NCBI GenBank assembly: GCA_021372535.1
Contig: JAJFUH010000029.1
Location: forward strand, 57,866-121,865
Direction of reading: 5' to 3'
Length of the DNA stretch: 64,000 nt
DNA from: a bacterium
GTDB lineage: Bacteria; Latescibacterota; Latescibacteria; Latescibacterales; Latescibacteraceae
The notes beneath the pieces are model-generated. The model searched no databases. It was not told where the DNA came from and saw only the letters and a program-made list of their open reading frames with translations. The position numbers and the translations under genes are program-made. Shown here piece by piece: positions 1-8,745 of the stretch (position 1 is its first letter; each line of letters starts with the position of its first letter).

Positions 1-162
1 GCAAATACCTTATGCAAAACCACAACGGTGCATGCCGGAAAAGCATGACATTCGGTTTCGCCTGGAAAAACCGGGAGATATTCATCGAATGCACCCCCTT
101 TTTATTGAATAGCTTATAGTGATTAATACGATTCCATATGACGGCCTGATTGTATTGCCCCT

Positions 163-190
163 GTCACCCTGAATCCGTTTCAGGACTGTA
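163..190. repeat. Fragment of repeat family B
   Basis: The short stretch 'tgtcaccctgaa...gtttcagg' matches the core of longer family B copies at 4948-5004 and 13063-13114. It contains a small inverted repeat (CCTGAA/TTTCAGG). Only the core is present. Confidence 0.4.
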
Positions 191-298
191 GATCGTCTGA
201 ATCTTATTGCAATGACTATACTTTGAAATAACTGCTGATAACTATATATAATCGGCTATATTTCACGCGACTTTACAAAAAAAACATCCTTTTTCTTG

Positions 299-370
299 TT
301 ATTCAATGAGCTCATAATCACTGTTTTATTGTGCAAGTATTGTCATTCCCGGATGGGAATCCGAATATTC
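299..370 (-). repeat. Partial copy of repeat family C (MITE-like)
   Basis: The stretch begins with the family C terminal motif (TTATTCAATGAGCTCATAA) and continues through a portion matching the right half of the copies at 28173-28366 and 57218-57408, including the shared 'acaata.t.g.acaat' block and an ATTCCC/GGGAAT hairpin. Similarity stops after the hairpin, so this is a truncated copy in the opposite orientation. A second weak copy of the end motif lies near 104-120. Confidence 0.6.
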
Positions 371-780
371 TTACGCATATTATGGCCGGAAAAGAGTGTT
401 TGCTTCTCCATGAACACTTGCTCCCCTGTTCATTCACTGGTAGAGCAAAGAAAGTGCCATCGGAGAAAACTGTTAAAAATTTTTGCAACTATTTATAAAA
501 CAAAGAGGATACATTTCCATCTTGAAAGCAGACACCCGATGGGGAAAGATGAACTATACATTTTTTCCGGTTCAGAAAAAGTACAAAGCGGCAAAAATTG
601 CCCAACTCAACAGTTGGTCAATAATAAAGAAAGCGCGGCACCCCCTCCGAACCTTCCGGACTATTCATTCAACCCGTTGACCGTATGTAATTGAGAAATG
701 AGCGTAAATCCACAGGACATGGATTTATTGATATACGTACTAAAAAGCCTTGTGAAAAACCCCGTAATTGTGGATAAAAT
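371..780. other. Intergenic stretch, nothing recognised
   Basis: Open frames here are short, overlap each other, and give low-complexity translations without any recognisable domain or Shine-Dalgarno sequence. Base composition and flanking repeats suggest decayed intergenic DNA between the C3 fragment and the family A copy. I see no gene. Confidence 0.5.
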
Positions 781-894
781 CTGTCAAGGGTCAGCACGGA
801 GTGCTGATTTACATGGCCTTGACAGCGAACAAACAATATATTTCTTGACCGGACGTGCGAAAAAGATACTTTTTCACAGCCCTCTTAAAACATG
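781..894 (+). repeat. Repeat family A, copy 1 (structured)
   Basis: An outer stem CTGTCAAGG/CCTTGACAG encloses a hairpin TCAGCAC-GGA-GTGCTGA. It is followed by a spacer and a second hairpin built on AAAAAG-ATA-CTTTTT, ending in CAGCCCTC. The inner hairpin is C-A-G-C-A-C/G-T-G-C-T-G here, but C-G-G-C-A-C/G-T-G-C-C-G in the other copies, a compensatory change. The copy abuts the 3' end of the HD-GYP gene. Confidence 0.85.
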
Positions 895-897
895 CTG

Positions 898-2784
898 TTA
901 TAATTTCGGTAAAATGCTTCCGTTATTGTACACATACTCGAAGGCGTCCGGTTCATTAAGGCCATTTATAATAAAATCAAGATGTTCCACAGGCATGGAT
1001 GATACAATTTCCGTAAATACATCAACGATTTTCGGACAGAACTGAAATCCCCTGTTCTTTTGCAATTCATCGAGCGCCTCCTCACGGGTCAGGGCGGCTC
1101 GGTAGGGACGGTTCGTTGTCATCGCGTCAAAGGAATCGGCAACAGCCATAATACGGGCTTCGAGCGGGATGTTCTTGCCGGAAAGTCCGTCCGGATATCC
1201 CAGGCCGTCATAACGCTCATGATGACTTTTCATCAGTCCGATAAGGGGATTGTAGGCAAGCAGGGGTTCAATGATACGGAGCCCGACCATGGGATGGCGC
1301 CTTATATAATTGAACTCATTATTGGTGAGTTTGCCCCGTTTGTGAATTATAGAATCGGGTATGCCGATTTTACCGATATCATGCATGAGCGCCATGAGAC
1401 GGATTTTTTCGATGTGCTCTTCTTCCATCTCCATTTTTCGGGCTATAAGGGTCGTGTAAAAGGCAACCCTGTTCGAATGGCCGCGGGTGTAGGGGTCCTT
1501 TGCTTCGAGAGCGGAAGCGAGCGAGAGTATGGACGAAACGAACGACTGTTTCATGTCTTCCATAAGACGGGCATTATCGAGGGAAATCGCAATCTGGTTA
1601 CAGAAATTCATGACATACTCGAGATCATCCGATGTGAAATCCTTCAATCCCTCGTTCCGCTCCGCGGCCATTACACCGATGACCTTGTTATGCGTTATAA
1701 GCGGGACCGCAACGAATGACCGGGGATGGAATTCCTTGAGAATGAGATTTTCTTTTCGCAGAAACGACGAATCGACATCGGGGATGATCTGTGCTGTTCC
1801 GGTATCGACTACCCGGGCAAGAATGTTCTGGGTTCGTTTGAGCGGTATGGAATAGCCGCTGAGTTTCCTGACATTGTCACTGTAGCCGCCGGATATCTTG
1901 ACCGGAACAAGCGTATCATTTTTCTCGTCCACGAGCATGATGATGGAGCGGTCAAAATGCATGACGGTCTGGATGAGGGACATCACAACCTCGAGAAGAT
2001 TATCCGTATCGAGAATGGATGCCGTGGCCTTGGACGATGCATTGAGCGAGGTCAGACGGTTGATACGCCTGTTGAGCTCAATGTTGAGATGAGCGACCTC
2101 AAGGTACTTGCGTTCGAGCAGCTTTTTTTCCCGCTCGAGTTCCGCGAGTGAATCTTTCAGAATCTGACGGCGTTCCGTAAAAAGCCCGAATACGAGCGCG
2201 AGAATTGATTTCTTGTCCCATTCCAGCCTGAATTCGCAATACTCATCACCGCTGAACTGGCATTTGTATTCTGTCAATTTACCGAGGGGAAGTCCCCATA
2301 TTGTCGGAATAGATTCATATATCCCGAGATTGTAAAGGCAGATATCTTTCGTCGAGCCTATGTTTTCGAACCACTTGAGGCGCACAATCGCATGAGCCCA
2401 GTCGGACTCGACCACAATAACCTCTTTCGTTTTGTTGAACTTCTCATTGATTGCAGCGGCGCGACGGATAGAGAGGTACGGGTGGCCGATTACCTTGATA
2501 AAGATATTTTCAATATACCCGAAGCTTCTGTAGATTATGGATTCATGGCCAATCTCACGGGCAACCTCGGGTTCGCCCACATGGAGACGGATTCGTTCGA
2601 AGAGCTTCGTCATGACCTGCTGCGATATCCAGTTATGCTCGTCACGGAGATATTCCTCAACATTTCCGACCGTCTCGAAATAGGGATCGAGATCGTCAAA
2701 AATGGTATCGAGAAGCTCGGGACAGTGCCTTTTTACATAATCCAGCAAAGCCCTTGAATTACAACAGTTTACCAAACGCTCCAC
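898..2784 (-). CDS. HD-GYP domain protein with V4R-like and GAF sensor regions
   Basis: Predicted cytoplasmic cyclic-di-GMP phosphodiesterase or related HD-GYP signalling protein. Counting from the upstream TTG at 2820, residues 1-200 form a sensor ending in a V4R-like Cys pattern (CQFSGDEYCEF). Residues 215-260 look like coiled coil, 270-415 a GAF domain, and 430-620 an HD-GYP domain. The visible HD-GYP signature is HD at 480-481, K484, RRHP near 509, HHE 533-535 and GYP 541-543, so the metal site looks intact. GTG at 2784 is preferred because a G-rich GGGGGGAG lies just upstream; TTG at 2820 has no such signal. The gene appears monocistronic. The effector ligand of the sensor is unknown. 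Confidence 0.88.
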   Translation of the reverse strand: MERLVNCCNSRALLDYVKRHCPELLDTIFDDLDPYFETVGNVEEYLRDEHNWISQQVMTKLFERIRLHVGEPEVAREIGHESIIYRSFGYIENIFIKVIGHPYLSIRRAAAINEKFNKTKEVIVVESDWAHAIVRLKWFENIGSTKDICLYNLGIYESIPTIWGLPLGKLTEYKCQFSGDEYCEFRLEWDKKSILALVFGLFTERRQILKDSLAELEREKKLLERKYLEVAHLNIELNRRINRLTSLNASSKATASILDTDNLLEVVMSLIQTVMHFDRSIIMLVDEKNDTLVPVKISGGYSDNVRKLSGYSIPLKRTQNILARVVDTGTAQIIPDVDSSFLRKENLILKEFHPRSFVAVPLITHNKVIGVMAAERNEGLKDFTSDDLEYVMNFCNQIAISLDNARLMEDMKQSFVSSILSLASALEAKDPYTRGHSNRVAFYTTLIARKMEMEEEHIEKIRLMALMHDIGKIGIPDSIIHKRGKLTNNEFNYIRRHPMVGLRIIEPLLAYNPLIGLMKSHHERYDGLGYPDGLSGKNIPLEARIMAVADSFDAMTTNRPYRAALTREEALDELQKNRGFQFCPKIVDVFTEIVSSMPVEHLDFIINGLNEPDAFEYVYNNGSILPKL

Positions 2785-3264
2785 AATACTCCCCCCGCAC
2801 AGGTGCACACCTGTTCGCAAATCAGTCTTAGACTTTTATTAATATATACTAAGCATAAATCCTTCTGCGGGTAAAAGCAATATAAAAATAAGAAAAATAC
2901 ATCTGACATTAAAAATTATTTGCTTGATTTATGCCCGTACTTCAATCATATTTGGAGTGCAGGGTCCACCTATAAAAAAAACCTTTTATGTTTACACCGA
3001 TGAGGGCTGTCCCTTGGGGCTGCGCTTTCGCCGTGACTCCGCTTATGCGGATAGCGAGAGCAAAAAGCTTGTAAGTGACTATAAAGTTCCCTTAAAATGC
3101 TTTGCAGAAAGCGTTTTTTCAAAGGACCCTGCAATTTTTTTACCCGTCACACAGAAATTCAATGGTGGCGGATTTTTTATATCCGGTCCGTATCGACCGC
3201 TCTCAGGTGTGACTGCACATCCCGCGATTCTATGTGCTTCCGTCGCCGAAGTATCCTTCGAAAT
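2785..3264. other. Intergenic stretch between HD-GYP and Gfo/Idh genes
   Basis: About 480 bp without a credible gene. The region immediately upstream of the HD-GYP start is AT-rich and probably carries its promoter, but no clear -35/-10 pair stands out. Further down is a small CCGC/GCGG hairpin near 3039-3056. Nothing else is recognised. Confidence 0.4.
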
Positions 3265-4398
3265 TCATTTCCCCAGGCCGAAATATTTCCTGTACGCCGC
3301 GATTATTTCCTCTCCTCCCATGAGAGCGCCGTTCCATTCATCATCGAGATCGGCCAGCCTGACCGGTTTGCCGCCTTCTTCGAGATGCGATTTGAAAGCG
3401 GCGAGGTATGTGGCCGTTTTGCGCTCGATATCTTCGTACGGTTCGGGCATTTCCGCTTTGCCTTTTTCCACCATGAGCTGGAAATAGAGCAGCATGGGAG
3501 TCCACATCGCAAAGTCGCGGTCATGGGGTCCTCTTTCCCACCAGAGCCATTGTTCGAAGAATTTTGCCCCCTCGGTATAAACTTTGATATGGGCATTCGT
3601 CAGCCCTCCCGGTATCTCCTGCAAGGCGCCGTAATAAATGCTCCCGTCCTCTTTTGCCTTGTGTTCGACGACAACGAGCCCGTTGGGTTTTTTCCAGTCG
3701 GGAGTGATATATGCGGCGCTCACCACCGGGTCATCGACAACCTTGAGACACATCCAGAGCCCGTGCACGCCATGCGTCGAATAGTCACTCATCGAGTTAT
3801 CGGCGGTATATCCCATGATTTTCCAGTCCTTAACCTGGGTTTTCACGACCTGCACATCCCGGGTGAATTCAAACGAGGAGGTACACATGAGCGGGGCGTC
3901 GCCTTTTCTGGCCTGAGCCAGTGTCTCGCGGGCGATGCGCATGCTGTTGGCGAAGGGACGGTTCACGAATGTCGGCATTCCTGCTTCGAGGTAGGGCTGG
4001 TTGAGCTTATGATTGCACATTATGGCATAATAGTCCCCGTTGAGAATACCGTCCACCTTGCCGACCATATCGTCAAAATTCTTCACCGGCGTACAGTTGA
4101 ACTTTTTTGCGAACGCCTCTTTCGATGCTTCTATCACATCCCAGCAGTGGGTAATCACCATGCCGGTCGTCCTCGTTTTATCCACCCCGTTGATGAGCGG
4201 CGCCCAGAGCCCTTTCGTATGGGTCCCGTCTCCGCATGAAAGAGCGCCGATCCTGATCAGATCGTTCGGTCCCGTACGTTTGAAACTGATGGTCTCGGCC
4301 CCTGCGGTCGAAGCAGCTCCGAATAAGGTCCCCGCGGCCAGCGCGCTCTTCAGCACAGCACGGCGGCTCGTCTGGTGTTTCTGGTTTTGCCTGTGCAT
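3265..4398 (-). CDS. Tat-exported Gfo/Idh/MocA-family oxidoreductase
   Basis: A 377-residue protein beginning MHRQNQKHQTSRRAVLK: a twin-arginine motif (SRRAVLK) followed by an alanine-rich hydrophobic stretch and an AxA-type cleavage site, so export in folded form is predicted. The body has the Gfo/Idh/MocA layout, with an N-terminal dinucleotide-binding half and a C-terminal alpha/beta half with the long sheet. The family oxidises or epimerises sugars and cyclitols with NAD(P), but the substrate here cannot be read from the sequence. ATG at 4398 is chosen because AAGGAGAG lies ten bases upstream and the Tat signal starts there. The longer open frame runs back into a family A repeat. No operon partner. 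Confidence 0.82.
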   Translation of the reverse strand: MHRQNQKHQTSRRAVLKSALAAGTLFGAASTAGAETISFKRTGPNDLIRIGALSCGDGTHTKGLWAPLINGVDKTRTTGMVITHCWDVIEASKEAFAKKFNCTPVKNFDDMVGKVDGILNGDYYAIMCNHKLNQPYLEAGMPTFVNRPFANSMRIARETLAQARKGDAPLMCTSSFEFTRDVQVVKTQVKDWKIMGYTADNSMSDYSTHGVHGLWMCLKVVDDPVVSAAYITPDWKKPNGLVVVEHKAKEDGSIYYGALQEIPGGLTNAHIKVYTEGAKFFEQWLWWERGPHDRDFAMWTPMLLYFQLMVEKGKAEMPEPYEDIERKTATYLAAFKSHLEEGGKPVRLADLDDEWNGALMGGEEIIAAYRKYFGLGK

Positions 4399-4461
4399 GC
4401 GTTCCCTCTCCTTTTCCACCGGATCATGTTTGAATGTCAAATATAATAAAGCTCTATAAGC

Positions 4462-4598
4462 GTTGTGATAAACACAATTTACTTGGATATAAGTTGTCAA
4501 GGGTCGGCACAAAGTGCCGATTTACATGCCCTTGACAATAACAAAACAACACATTTCGTCATGGGGTTCGTGCAAAATATACTTTTTCACAGCCCTCC
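4462..4598 (+). repeat. Repeat family A, copy 2
   Basis: Full-length copy with the left flank 'gtgataaacac...ttggatataag', outer stem TTGTCAAGGG/CCCTTGACAA, inner hairpin TCGGCAC/GTGCCGA and the tail hairpin ending in CAGCCCTC. The first base pair of the outer stem is T-A here but C-G in copies 1 and 4, so both arms changed together. It lies directly upstream of the Gfo/Idh gene start. Confidence 0.88.
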
Positions 4599-4783
4599 TA
4601 TACGGTCTGAAGTTTTCTGCTTTCCGAAAAAACACGTCTGCGGAAAACCCGTAATACAAAATATACATACAAGTAGTACAGCGTGTTATGATTCTTTATC
4701 AATATGGTCAGTTTAAACACTGTATGAAAGAGTTTTCAATACATGGCGATATAAAATTTTACCTGTAACAGGCTATTTGCCCG

Positions 4784-4937
4784 ATCCATTCATAAACTTT
4801 AATGGAACACGGATTTTCGCGGATTTGTGCCTGAAATATCTTTTTGATGTCAGTATTAAATTGTCACTAACAATAGTATTAATAGTCTATTATGTCCCTT
4901 TGTGCCTTAGTTTTTTCGTGGTCAATATTTATACTGA
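4784..4937. repeat. Repeat family G, copy 1
   Basis: AT-rich repeat running from 'attcataaa.tttaat.gaacacgga' to 'ctttgtgcctta...gtggtcaatatttt'. The same start and end motifs occur at 25261-25430 and 62618-62775 with a variable middle. No coding potential; no clear terminal inverted repeat. Confidence 0.6.
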
Positions 4938-4947
4938 TAATCCGGGT

Positions 4948-5004
4948 CAGAAACTGAACCGAGTTCAGGATGACGGTCATGACAAACTTGTTTCGGCATC
5001 TGTT
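4948..5004 (-). repeat. Repeat family B, copy 2
   Basis: Read on the minus strand this shares 'gatgccgaaaca.gtt', 'atgaccgtca.cctga' and a TCAG-rich tail with 13063-13114 on the plus strand. It lies between family G copy 1 and the cold-shock terminators. Confidence 0.6.
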
Positions 5005-5080
5005 TCGTAAATAAACACAGTGAAGTAATTCGTCATGTTTAACACACATCATACTTTCCGCCCTTTAAATTTATCCATAT

Positions 5081-5112
5081 AAAAAGGGCACAGCCTCGTC
5101 ACGGTCGTGCCC
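5081..5112 (-). terminator. Second (distal) Rho-independent terminator of the csp cluster
   Basis: On the minus strand, GGGCACGACC pairs imperfectly with GGCTGTGCCC around a short loop, followed by TTTTTATA. It stands about 25 bp beyond the first terminator, giving a tandem stop for the highly expressed cold-shock cluster. Confidence 0.7.
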
Positions 5113-5133
5113 GAAATCCTTTCCGTTGCGCAT

Positions 5134-5163
5134 AAAAAAAGAGGCCTCCGCAAGGAGACCTCT
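5134..5163 (-). terminator. Rho-independent terminator after csp genes
   Basis: On the minus strand, AGAGGTCTCC-TTGC-GGAGGCCTCT is followed by seven T residues. It sits ten bases after the stop codon of the last cold-shock gene. Confidence 0.88.
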
Positions 5164-5173
5164 TGTCCGGCCG

Positions 5174-5377
5174 TCACTTCATTCGATGCACATTGACAGC
5201 CTGAAGTCCTTTTGGACCGTCTGTTACTTCAAATTCCACGTCGTCGCCTTCATTGAGTGTCTTGAATCCATCTCCCGTAATTCCAGTGTAATGAACGAAT
5301 GCGTCTTTCCCATCATCCATTGTAATGAACCCAAAACCCTTAACTTCGTTGAACCATTTTACTTTACCTAGTGCCAT
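5174..5377 (-). CDS. Cold-shock domain protein (third of tandem trio)
   Basis: A 67-residue single cold-shock domain, the usual length for CspA-family RNA chaperones that bind single-stranded RNA or DNA and melt secondary structure. RNP1 is KGFGFI (residues 13-18) and RNP2 is AFVHY (26-30), with Ala in place of the more usual Val at its first position. It begins [17 protein letters not shown], almost identical to the upstream copy, so a recent duplication is likely. It is the last gene before two stacked terminators. Confidence 0.93.
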   Translation of the reverse strand: MALGKVKWFNEVKGFGFITMDDGKDAFVHYTGITGDGFKTLNEGDDVEFEVTDGPKGLQAVNVHRMK

Positions 5378-5428
5378 TTCTTACCCCACATTAAATCCGA
5401 TGAATCTCCCCAATGAATCCCATCATCT

Positions 5429-5635
5429 TCATTGACTTACCCGCTGCACATTCACCGCCTGAAGTCCCTTGGGTGTCTCGGTGAGTTCAAATTCCACACT
5501 GTCACCCTCGTTAAGAGTTTTGAATCCCTCACCTTTAATTCCGGTGTAATGGACGAACACTTCCTTCCCATCGTCCACGATGATAAATCCAAAACCTTTC
5601 ACTTCGTTAAACCACTTTACTTTACCTAGTGCCAT
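5429..5635 (-). CDS. Cold-shock domain protein (second of tandem trio)
   Basis: A 68-residue cold-shock domain protein with RNP1 KGFGFI and RNP2 VFVHY. The N-terminal 18 residues equal those of the downstream paralogue, while the tail (NVQRVSQ) differs. GGAG stands seven bases upstream of the ATG. It lies 51 bp from the next csp gene and 56 bp from the previous one, so co-transcription is likely. Confidence 0.93.
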   Translation of the reverse strand: MALGKVKWFNEVKGFGFIIVDDGKEVFVHYTGIKGEGFKTLNEGDSVEFELTETPKGLQAVNVQRVSQ

Positions 5636-5691
5636 TTCATACTCCGCATTTAATACAGTGATATATAACGGGATAACCGTCCGTTACGTTT

Positions 5692-5901
5692 TCATGGTTT
5701 TTTCGCCCGCTGTACGTTTACCGCCTGAAGTCCTTTTGGACCTTCGGTGACTTCGAATTCCACGGCATCGCCTTCGCCGAGCGTACGGAATCCATCACCC
5801 TTTATTCCGGAGTAATGGACAAAAACCTCTTTCCCGTCATCCATCGTAATGAAGCCATATCCTTTAACTTCATTGAACCATTTTACTGTACCACCTACCA
5901 T
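5692..5901 (-). CDS. Cold-shock domain protein (first of tandem trio)
   Basis: A 69-residue cold-shock domain protein beginning [20 protein letters not shown]1 is KGYGFI and RNP2 VFVHY, so the aromatic nucleic-acid-stacking residues are kept. ATG at 5901 follows GAGGAG at seven bases; a longer frame upstream has no support. The transcript leader upstream is at least 100 bases and contains a five-codon reading frame with a perfect Shine-Dalgarno (see 5982-5999). Long leaders are typical of cold-shock genes, where they control translation by temperature. Confidence 0.92.
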   Translation of the reverse strand: MVGGTVKWFNEVKGYGFITMDDGKEVFVHYSGIKGDGFRTLGEGDAVEFEVTEGPKGLQAVNVQRAKKP

Positions 5902-5981
5902 ATCTACTCCTCTGTGAATTATCGGGAAAACGTATGCAATGAGTTTCCCCGTGTGATGCGTGCAACAACAGAAATCTCGCA

Positions 5982-5999
5982 TTATGTTATTTCGGCCAT
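5982..5999 (-). other. Possible five-codon leader reading frame before csp cluster
   Basis: ATG GCC GAA ATA ACA TAA is preceded by AAAGGAGGTAT, a near-perfect Shine-Dalgarno, about 80 bases upstream of the first csp start. It could be a leader peptide or ribosome-standby element in the csp 5' leader. It could also be chance. Confidence 0.3.
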
Positions 6000-6050
6000 A
6001 TACCTCCTTTCCATGCCTTCCTGGGCACATTACCCGTTAATGTGATTACT

Positions 6051-7910
6051 TCAGTACGAATGTACCGCGTTTGCATATTGAAGATCATACAAGCGCCGGT
6101 ATACACCCTTTTTCCCATAGAGTTCCTGATGCGTACCCGTTTCGACTATCCGTCCCCGGTCCAGAACGACTATCCTCGTCGCCGACTGAATGGTCGAAAG
6201 ACGGTGCGCTATGACAAGCGAGGTTCTGCCCCGCATGAGTTTTTCAATCGCTGCCTGCACTTCGGCTTCAGCGCCTGAATCGAGCGCTGACGTTGCCTCG
6301 TCGAACAGGAGCACCGGCGGATTCTTGAGTATGGCACGGGCGATGACGAGCCGCTGCTTCTGGCCGCCCGAGAGCTTGGTTCCCCTGTCGCCGATTATGG
6401 TATCGTACCCCTTCTCGAACTCCATGATAAAATCATGGGCATTGGCGGTTTTTGCCGCATCGATAATATCCTCAAGCGGAATATCGGGACGCCCGTAGGC
6501 AATATTCGATCGTATGGTGTCATGGAACAGAATCGTCTCCTGCGTTACAATGCCGAAGAGATGGCGCAGGTCCTCTACACGGTATTCCCTGATATCATGT
6601 CCGTCAATCATGACCGAACCCCGGATCGGATCGAAAAACCGGGGAATAAGGTCGAGCATGGTCGATTTACCGCCGCCCGAAGGCCCAACAATGGCGATGG
6701 TTTCGCCTTTCCTGATAACCAGGTCGATACCTTTCAGAACGGGCACTCCGGGATCGTATTCATACCATACATTATCAAAAACGATTTTTTCACTTAATTT
6801 GTCAAGGAAACGCGGATCGGGCGGATCGAGGATATCGCGGGGATAATCGATAATTTCAAAAACACGATCGGTTGCGGCGACACCGACCTGAATCTTCACG
6901 GTGACCTCGCTCATCCGTTTCGCGCTCTGCATGAGGATGAACAGGAGGGTAAGAAACGCAAGAAAATCCCCGGGATCGAGCATTTTGTATTCAAGCACCA
7001 TGATACCGCCGATCCAGAGCACAGCTACCGCCATACCGACACCGAGAACCTCGGTCACCGGGGGAGAAAGCCGTCTCATCTGAACCAGACGGATCAGCGA
7101 CTTGAAATATGCCCTGTTTGCAGTATTGAAACGCTCAACTTCAAATTTACCCATGGAAAAAGCCTTGACAACCCTGATACCGGAAAATGTTTCCTCCAGA
7201 ATAGATGTTATCGCCGCGATGCAGCTCTGAGTGCGCACCGTGCGACGGCGGAGTTTTTTCCCTATACGTCTGATAATATATAAACTCGGAGGGGCAATGA
7301 GGAAAGTAAAAAATGTAAGCCGCCAGCTCATGAGAATCATCACCACAAGAATCATGATGATGTTGATAGGCTCTTTCATTATGTTTATAAATGAGTTATT
7401 GAGATTCTCGTTGATGGTGTTGCAGTCATTGATGACACGGCTGATCATGTCGCCGGTTTTCCGTTTCTGGAAAAAACGGAGCGGTAAACGATGATACGCG
7501 GTATAAATATCCTCGCGGAGGTTACTGATCGTTCCCTGCTCGACATAGGCCATGACATAACCCTGAAGATAGGAAAATATATTTTTTATTACAATGGAGA
7601 TTACTATGAGCATACAGAGCCGCGTCAGCACTTCCCGGGGGGTGCCCTGTCCCAGAAAACCGTCGAACATCGTCTGGAAAAATGTTTTGAGGCGGGCGAA
7701 AAAGGTCATGGAGCGGATGGTCTGATCCGGGGCGGTAACCGTCACCGGCATTTCCTTGTTCATGAGAAAGAGCGTCTTCATGAACGGGCCCACGAGATAA
7801 ACGCTGAAAGCGTTGAGCGCCGCATATCCGAGAGAACATGTAAATCCTATGAAAACGAGGATTTTATATCGATACATGTAACGGGCTATACGGAAAAACT
7901 GCTTTGTCAC
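6051..7910 (-). CDS. MsbA-like ABC exporter (fused permease and ATPase)
   Basis: A 619-residue half-transporter of the lipid-A/multidrug exporter type. The N-terminal ~340 residues hold six predicted membrane helices. The ATPase follows with Walker A GPSGGGKST (409-417), signature LSGGQ (513-517), Walker B VLLFDEA (533-539) and a switch His in IAHRL. It would act as an inner-membrane homodimer moving lipids or lipid-linked molecules. The start is GTG, sharing GTGA with the mlaF stop, so it is translationally coupled to the lipid-transport gene upstream. That context favours a lipid substrate, but sequence alone does not separate lipid A flippases from drug exporters. The DNA after the stop shows no strong terminator. 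Confidence 0.9.
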   Translation of the reverse strand: MTKQFFRIARYMYRYKILVFIGFTCSLGYAALNAFSVYLVGPFMKTLFLMNKEMPVTVTAPDQTIRSMTFFARLKTFFQTMFDGFLGQGTPREVLTRLCMLIVISIVIKNIFSYLQGYVMAYVEQGTISNLREDIYTAYHRLPLRFFQKRKTGDMISRVINDCNTINENLNNSFINIMKEPINIIMILVVMILMSWRLTFFTFLIAPPSLYIIRRIGKKLRRRTVRTQSCIAAITSILEETFSGIRVVKAFSMGKFEVERFNTANRAYFKSLIRLVQMRRLSPPVTEVLGVGMAVAVLWIGGIMVLEYKMLDPGDFLAFLTLLFILMQSAKRMSEVTVKIQVGVAATDRVFEIIDYPRDILDPPDPRFLDKLSEKIVFDNVWYEYDPGVPVLKGIDLVIRKGETIAIVGPSGGGKSTMLDLIPRFFDPIRGSVMIDGHDIREYRVEDLRHLFGIVTQETILFHDTIRSNIAYGRPDIPLEDIIDAAKTANAHDFIMEFEKGYDTIIGDRGTKLSGGQKQRLVIARAILKNPPVLLFDEATSALDSGAEAEVQAAIEKLMRGRTSLVIAHRLSTIQSATRIVVLDRGRIVETGTHQELYGKKGVYRRLYDLQYANAVHSY

Positions 7911-8743
7911 TGGGTTATATCCTCTCTGATTCTTCTTGTCCTGAAATCGGTATCCGATCCCTGACCGTCATACTCAGTTATATACCGCTTGACCGCAAGC
8001 TTGATGGGGCCTTCCACACGTCCTTCGACGAACTGCCGGACTACCTCGTTATCTGTCGCATCGAGTTCTTCCGGTGTCCCGGTAAAGACAATCTCCCCGT
8101 TATGGAGCATCGCCACACGGTCAGCTATCTTCCGGACACTCGACATATCGTGGGTAACCACCACCGACGTTATATTGAGCATTTTCTTCAGGAATATGAT
8201 AAGTTCATTAATGGAATCCGCCATGATCGGGTCGAGCCCCGTCGTGGGTTCATCATACATGACGATTTCAGGATTCATGGCAATAGCGCGCGCCAGGGCG
8301 ACTCTTTTTTTCATGCCGCCTGACAAATCCGAGGGCATGTATTTTTCAATTCCGCCCATGCCTACCATGTTGAGTTTTTCAGATACGATACGCTGAATTT
8401 CCGAGGGAGTAAAGGCAAGGTGTTCCGAAAGTCCCAGTCCTACGTTTTCGCCGACTGTAAGCGAATCGAGAAGAGCTCCGCCCTGGAAAAGAAACCCGAT
8501 TTTATTCCGGATTCTGAATAACTGGTGCTCGTTTAATCCGATTATATCTTCGCCGCCCACAAACACTCTCCCCGCATCGGGTTTCATGAGTCCGACCATG
8601 TGCTTGAGCATAACGCTCTTTCCGCACCCGGACCGTCCTATGACCACAAGGGTTTCACCTTCGTGGACAACGAGATTCACGTCACGGAGCACCGGTTTGC
8701 CGCCGAAGTATTTCCGTAAACCTATGAGTTCAATTTTAACCAT
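7907..8743 (-). CDS. mlaF: MlaF-type ABC transporter ATP-binding protein
   Basis: A 278-residue ATPase of the Mla/MCE phospholipid transport system. Walker A is GRSGCGKS (36-43), signature LSGGM (140-144), Walker B IVMYDEP (160-166), and the switch His is in VTHDM (197-200). LSGGM, with Met in place of the usual Gln, is characteristic of MlaF/TtgA2 ATPases. The gene follows mlaE by two bases and overlaps the next exporter gene by four. It should energise trafficking of phospholipids between inner and outer membranes, which implies a diderm cell. The usual mlaD (MCE-domain) gene is not adjacent. Confidence 0.92.
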   Translation of the reverse strand: MVKIELIGLRKYFGGKPVLRDVNLVVHEGETLVVIGRSGCGKSVMLKHMVGLMKPDAGRVFVGGEDIIGLNEHQLFRIRNKIGFLFQGGALLDSLTVGENVGLGLSEHLAFTPSEIQRIVSEKLNMVGMGGIEKYMPSDLSGGMKKRVALARAIAMNPEIVMYDEPTTGLDPIMADSINELIIFLKKMLNITSVVVTHDMSSVRKIADRVAMLHNGEIVFTGTPEELDATDNEVVRQFVEGRVEGPIKLAVKRYITEYDGQGSDTDFRTRRIREDITQ

Positions 8744-8745
8744 AA

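Noticed and set aside
296..1045. Two open frames of 115-132 codons on the plus strand in the first kilobase
   Set aside because: They run through repeat families C and A and into the antisense of the HD-GYP gene, have no Shine-Dalgarno, and their translations are low-complexity.
3097..4239. A 380-codon plus-strand frame
   Set aside because: It is the exact antisense of the Gfo/Idh/MocA gene, which has a clear Tat signal, fold signature and ribosome-binding site.
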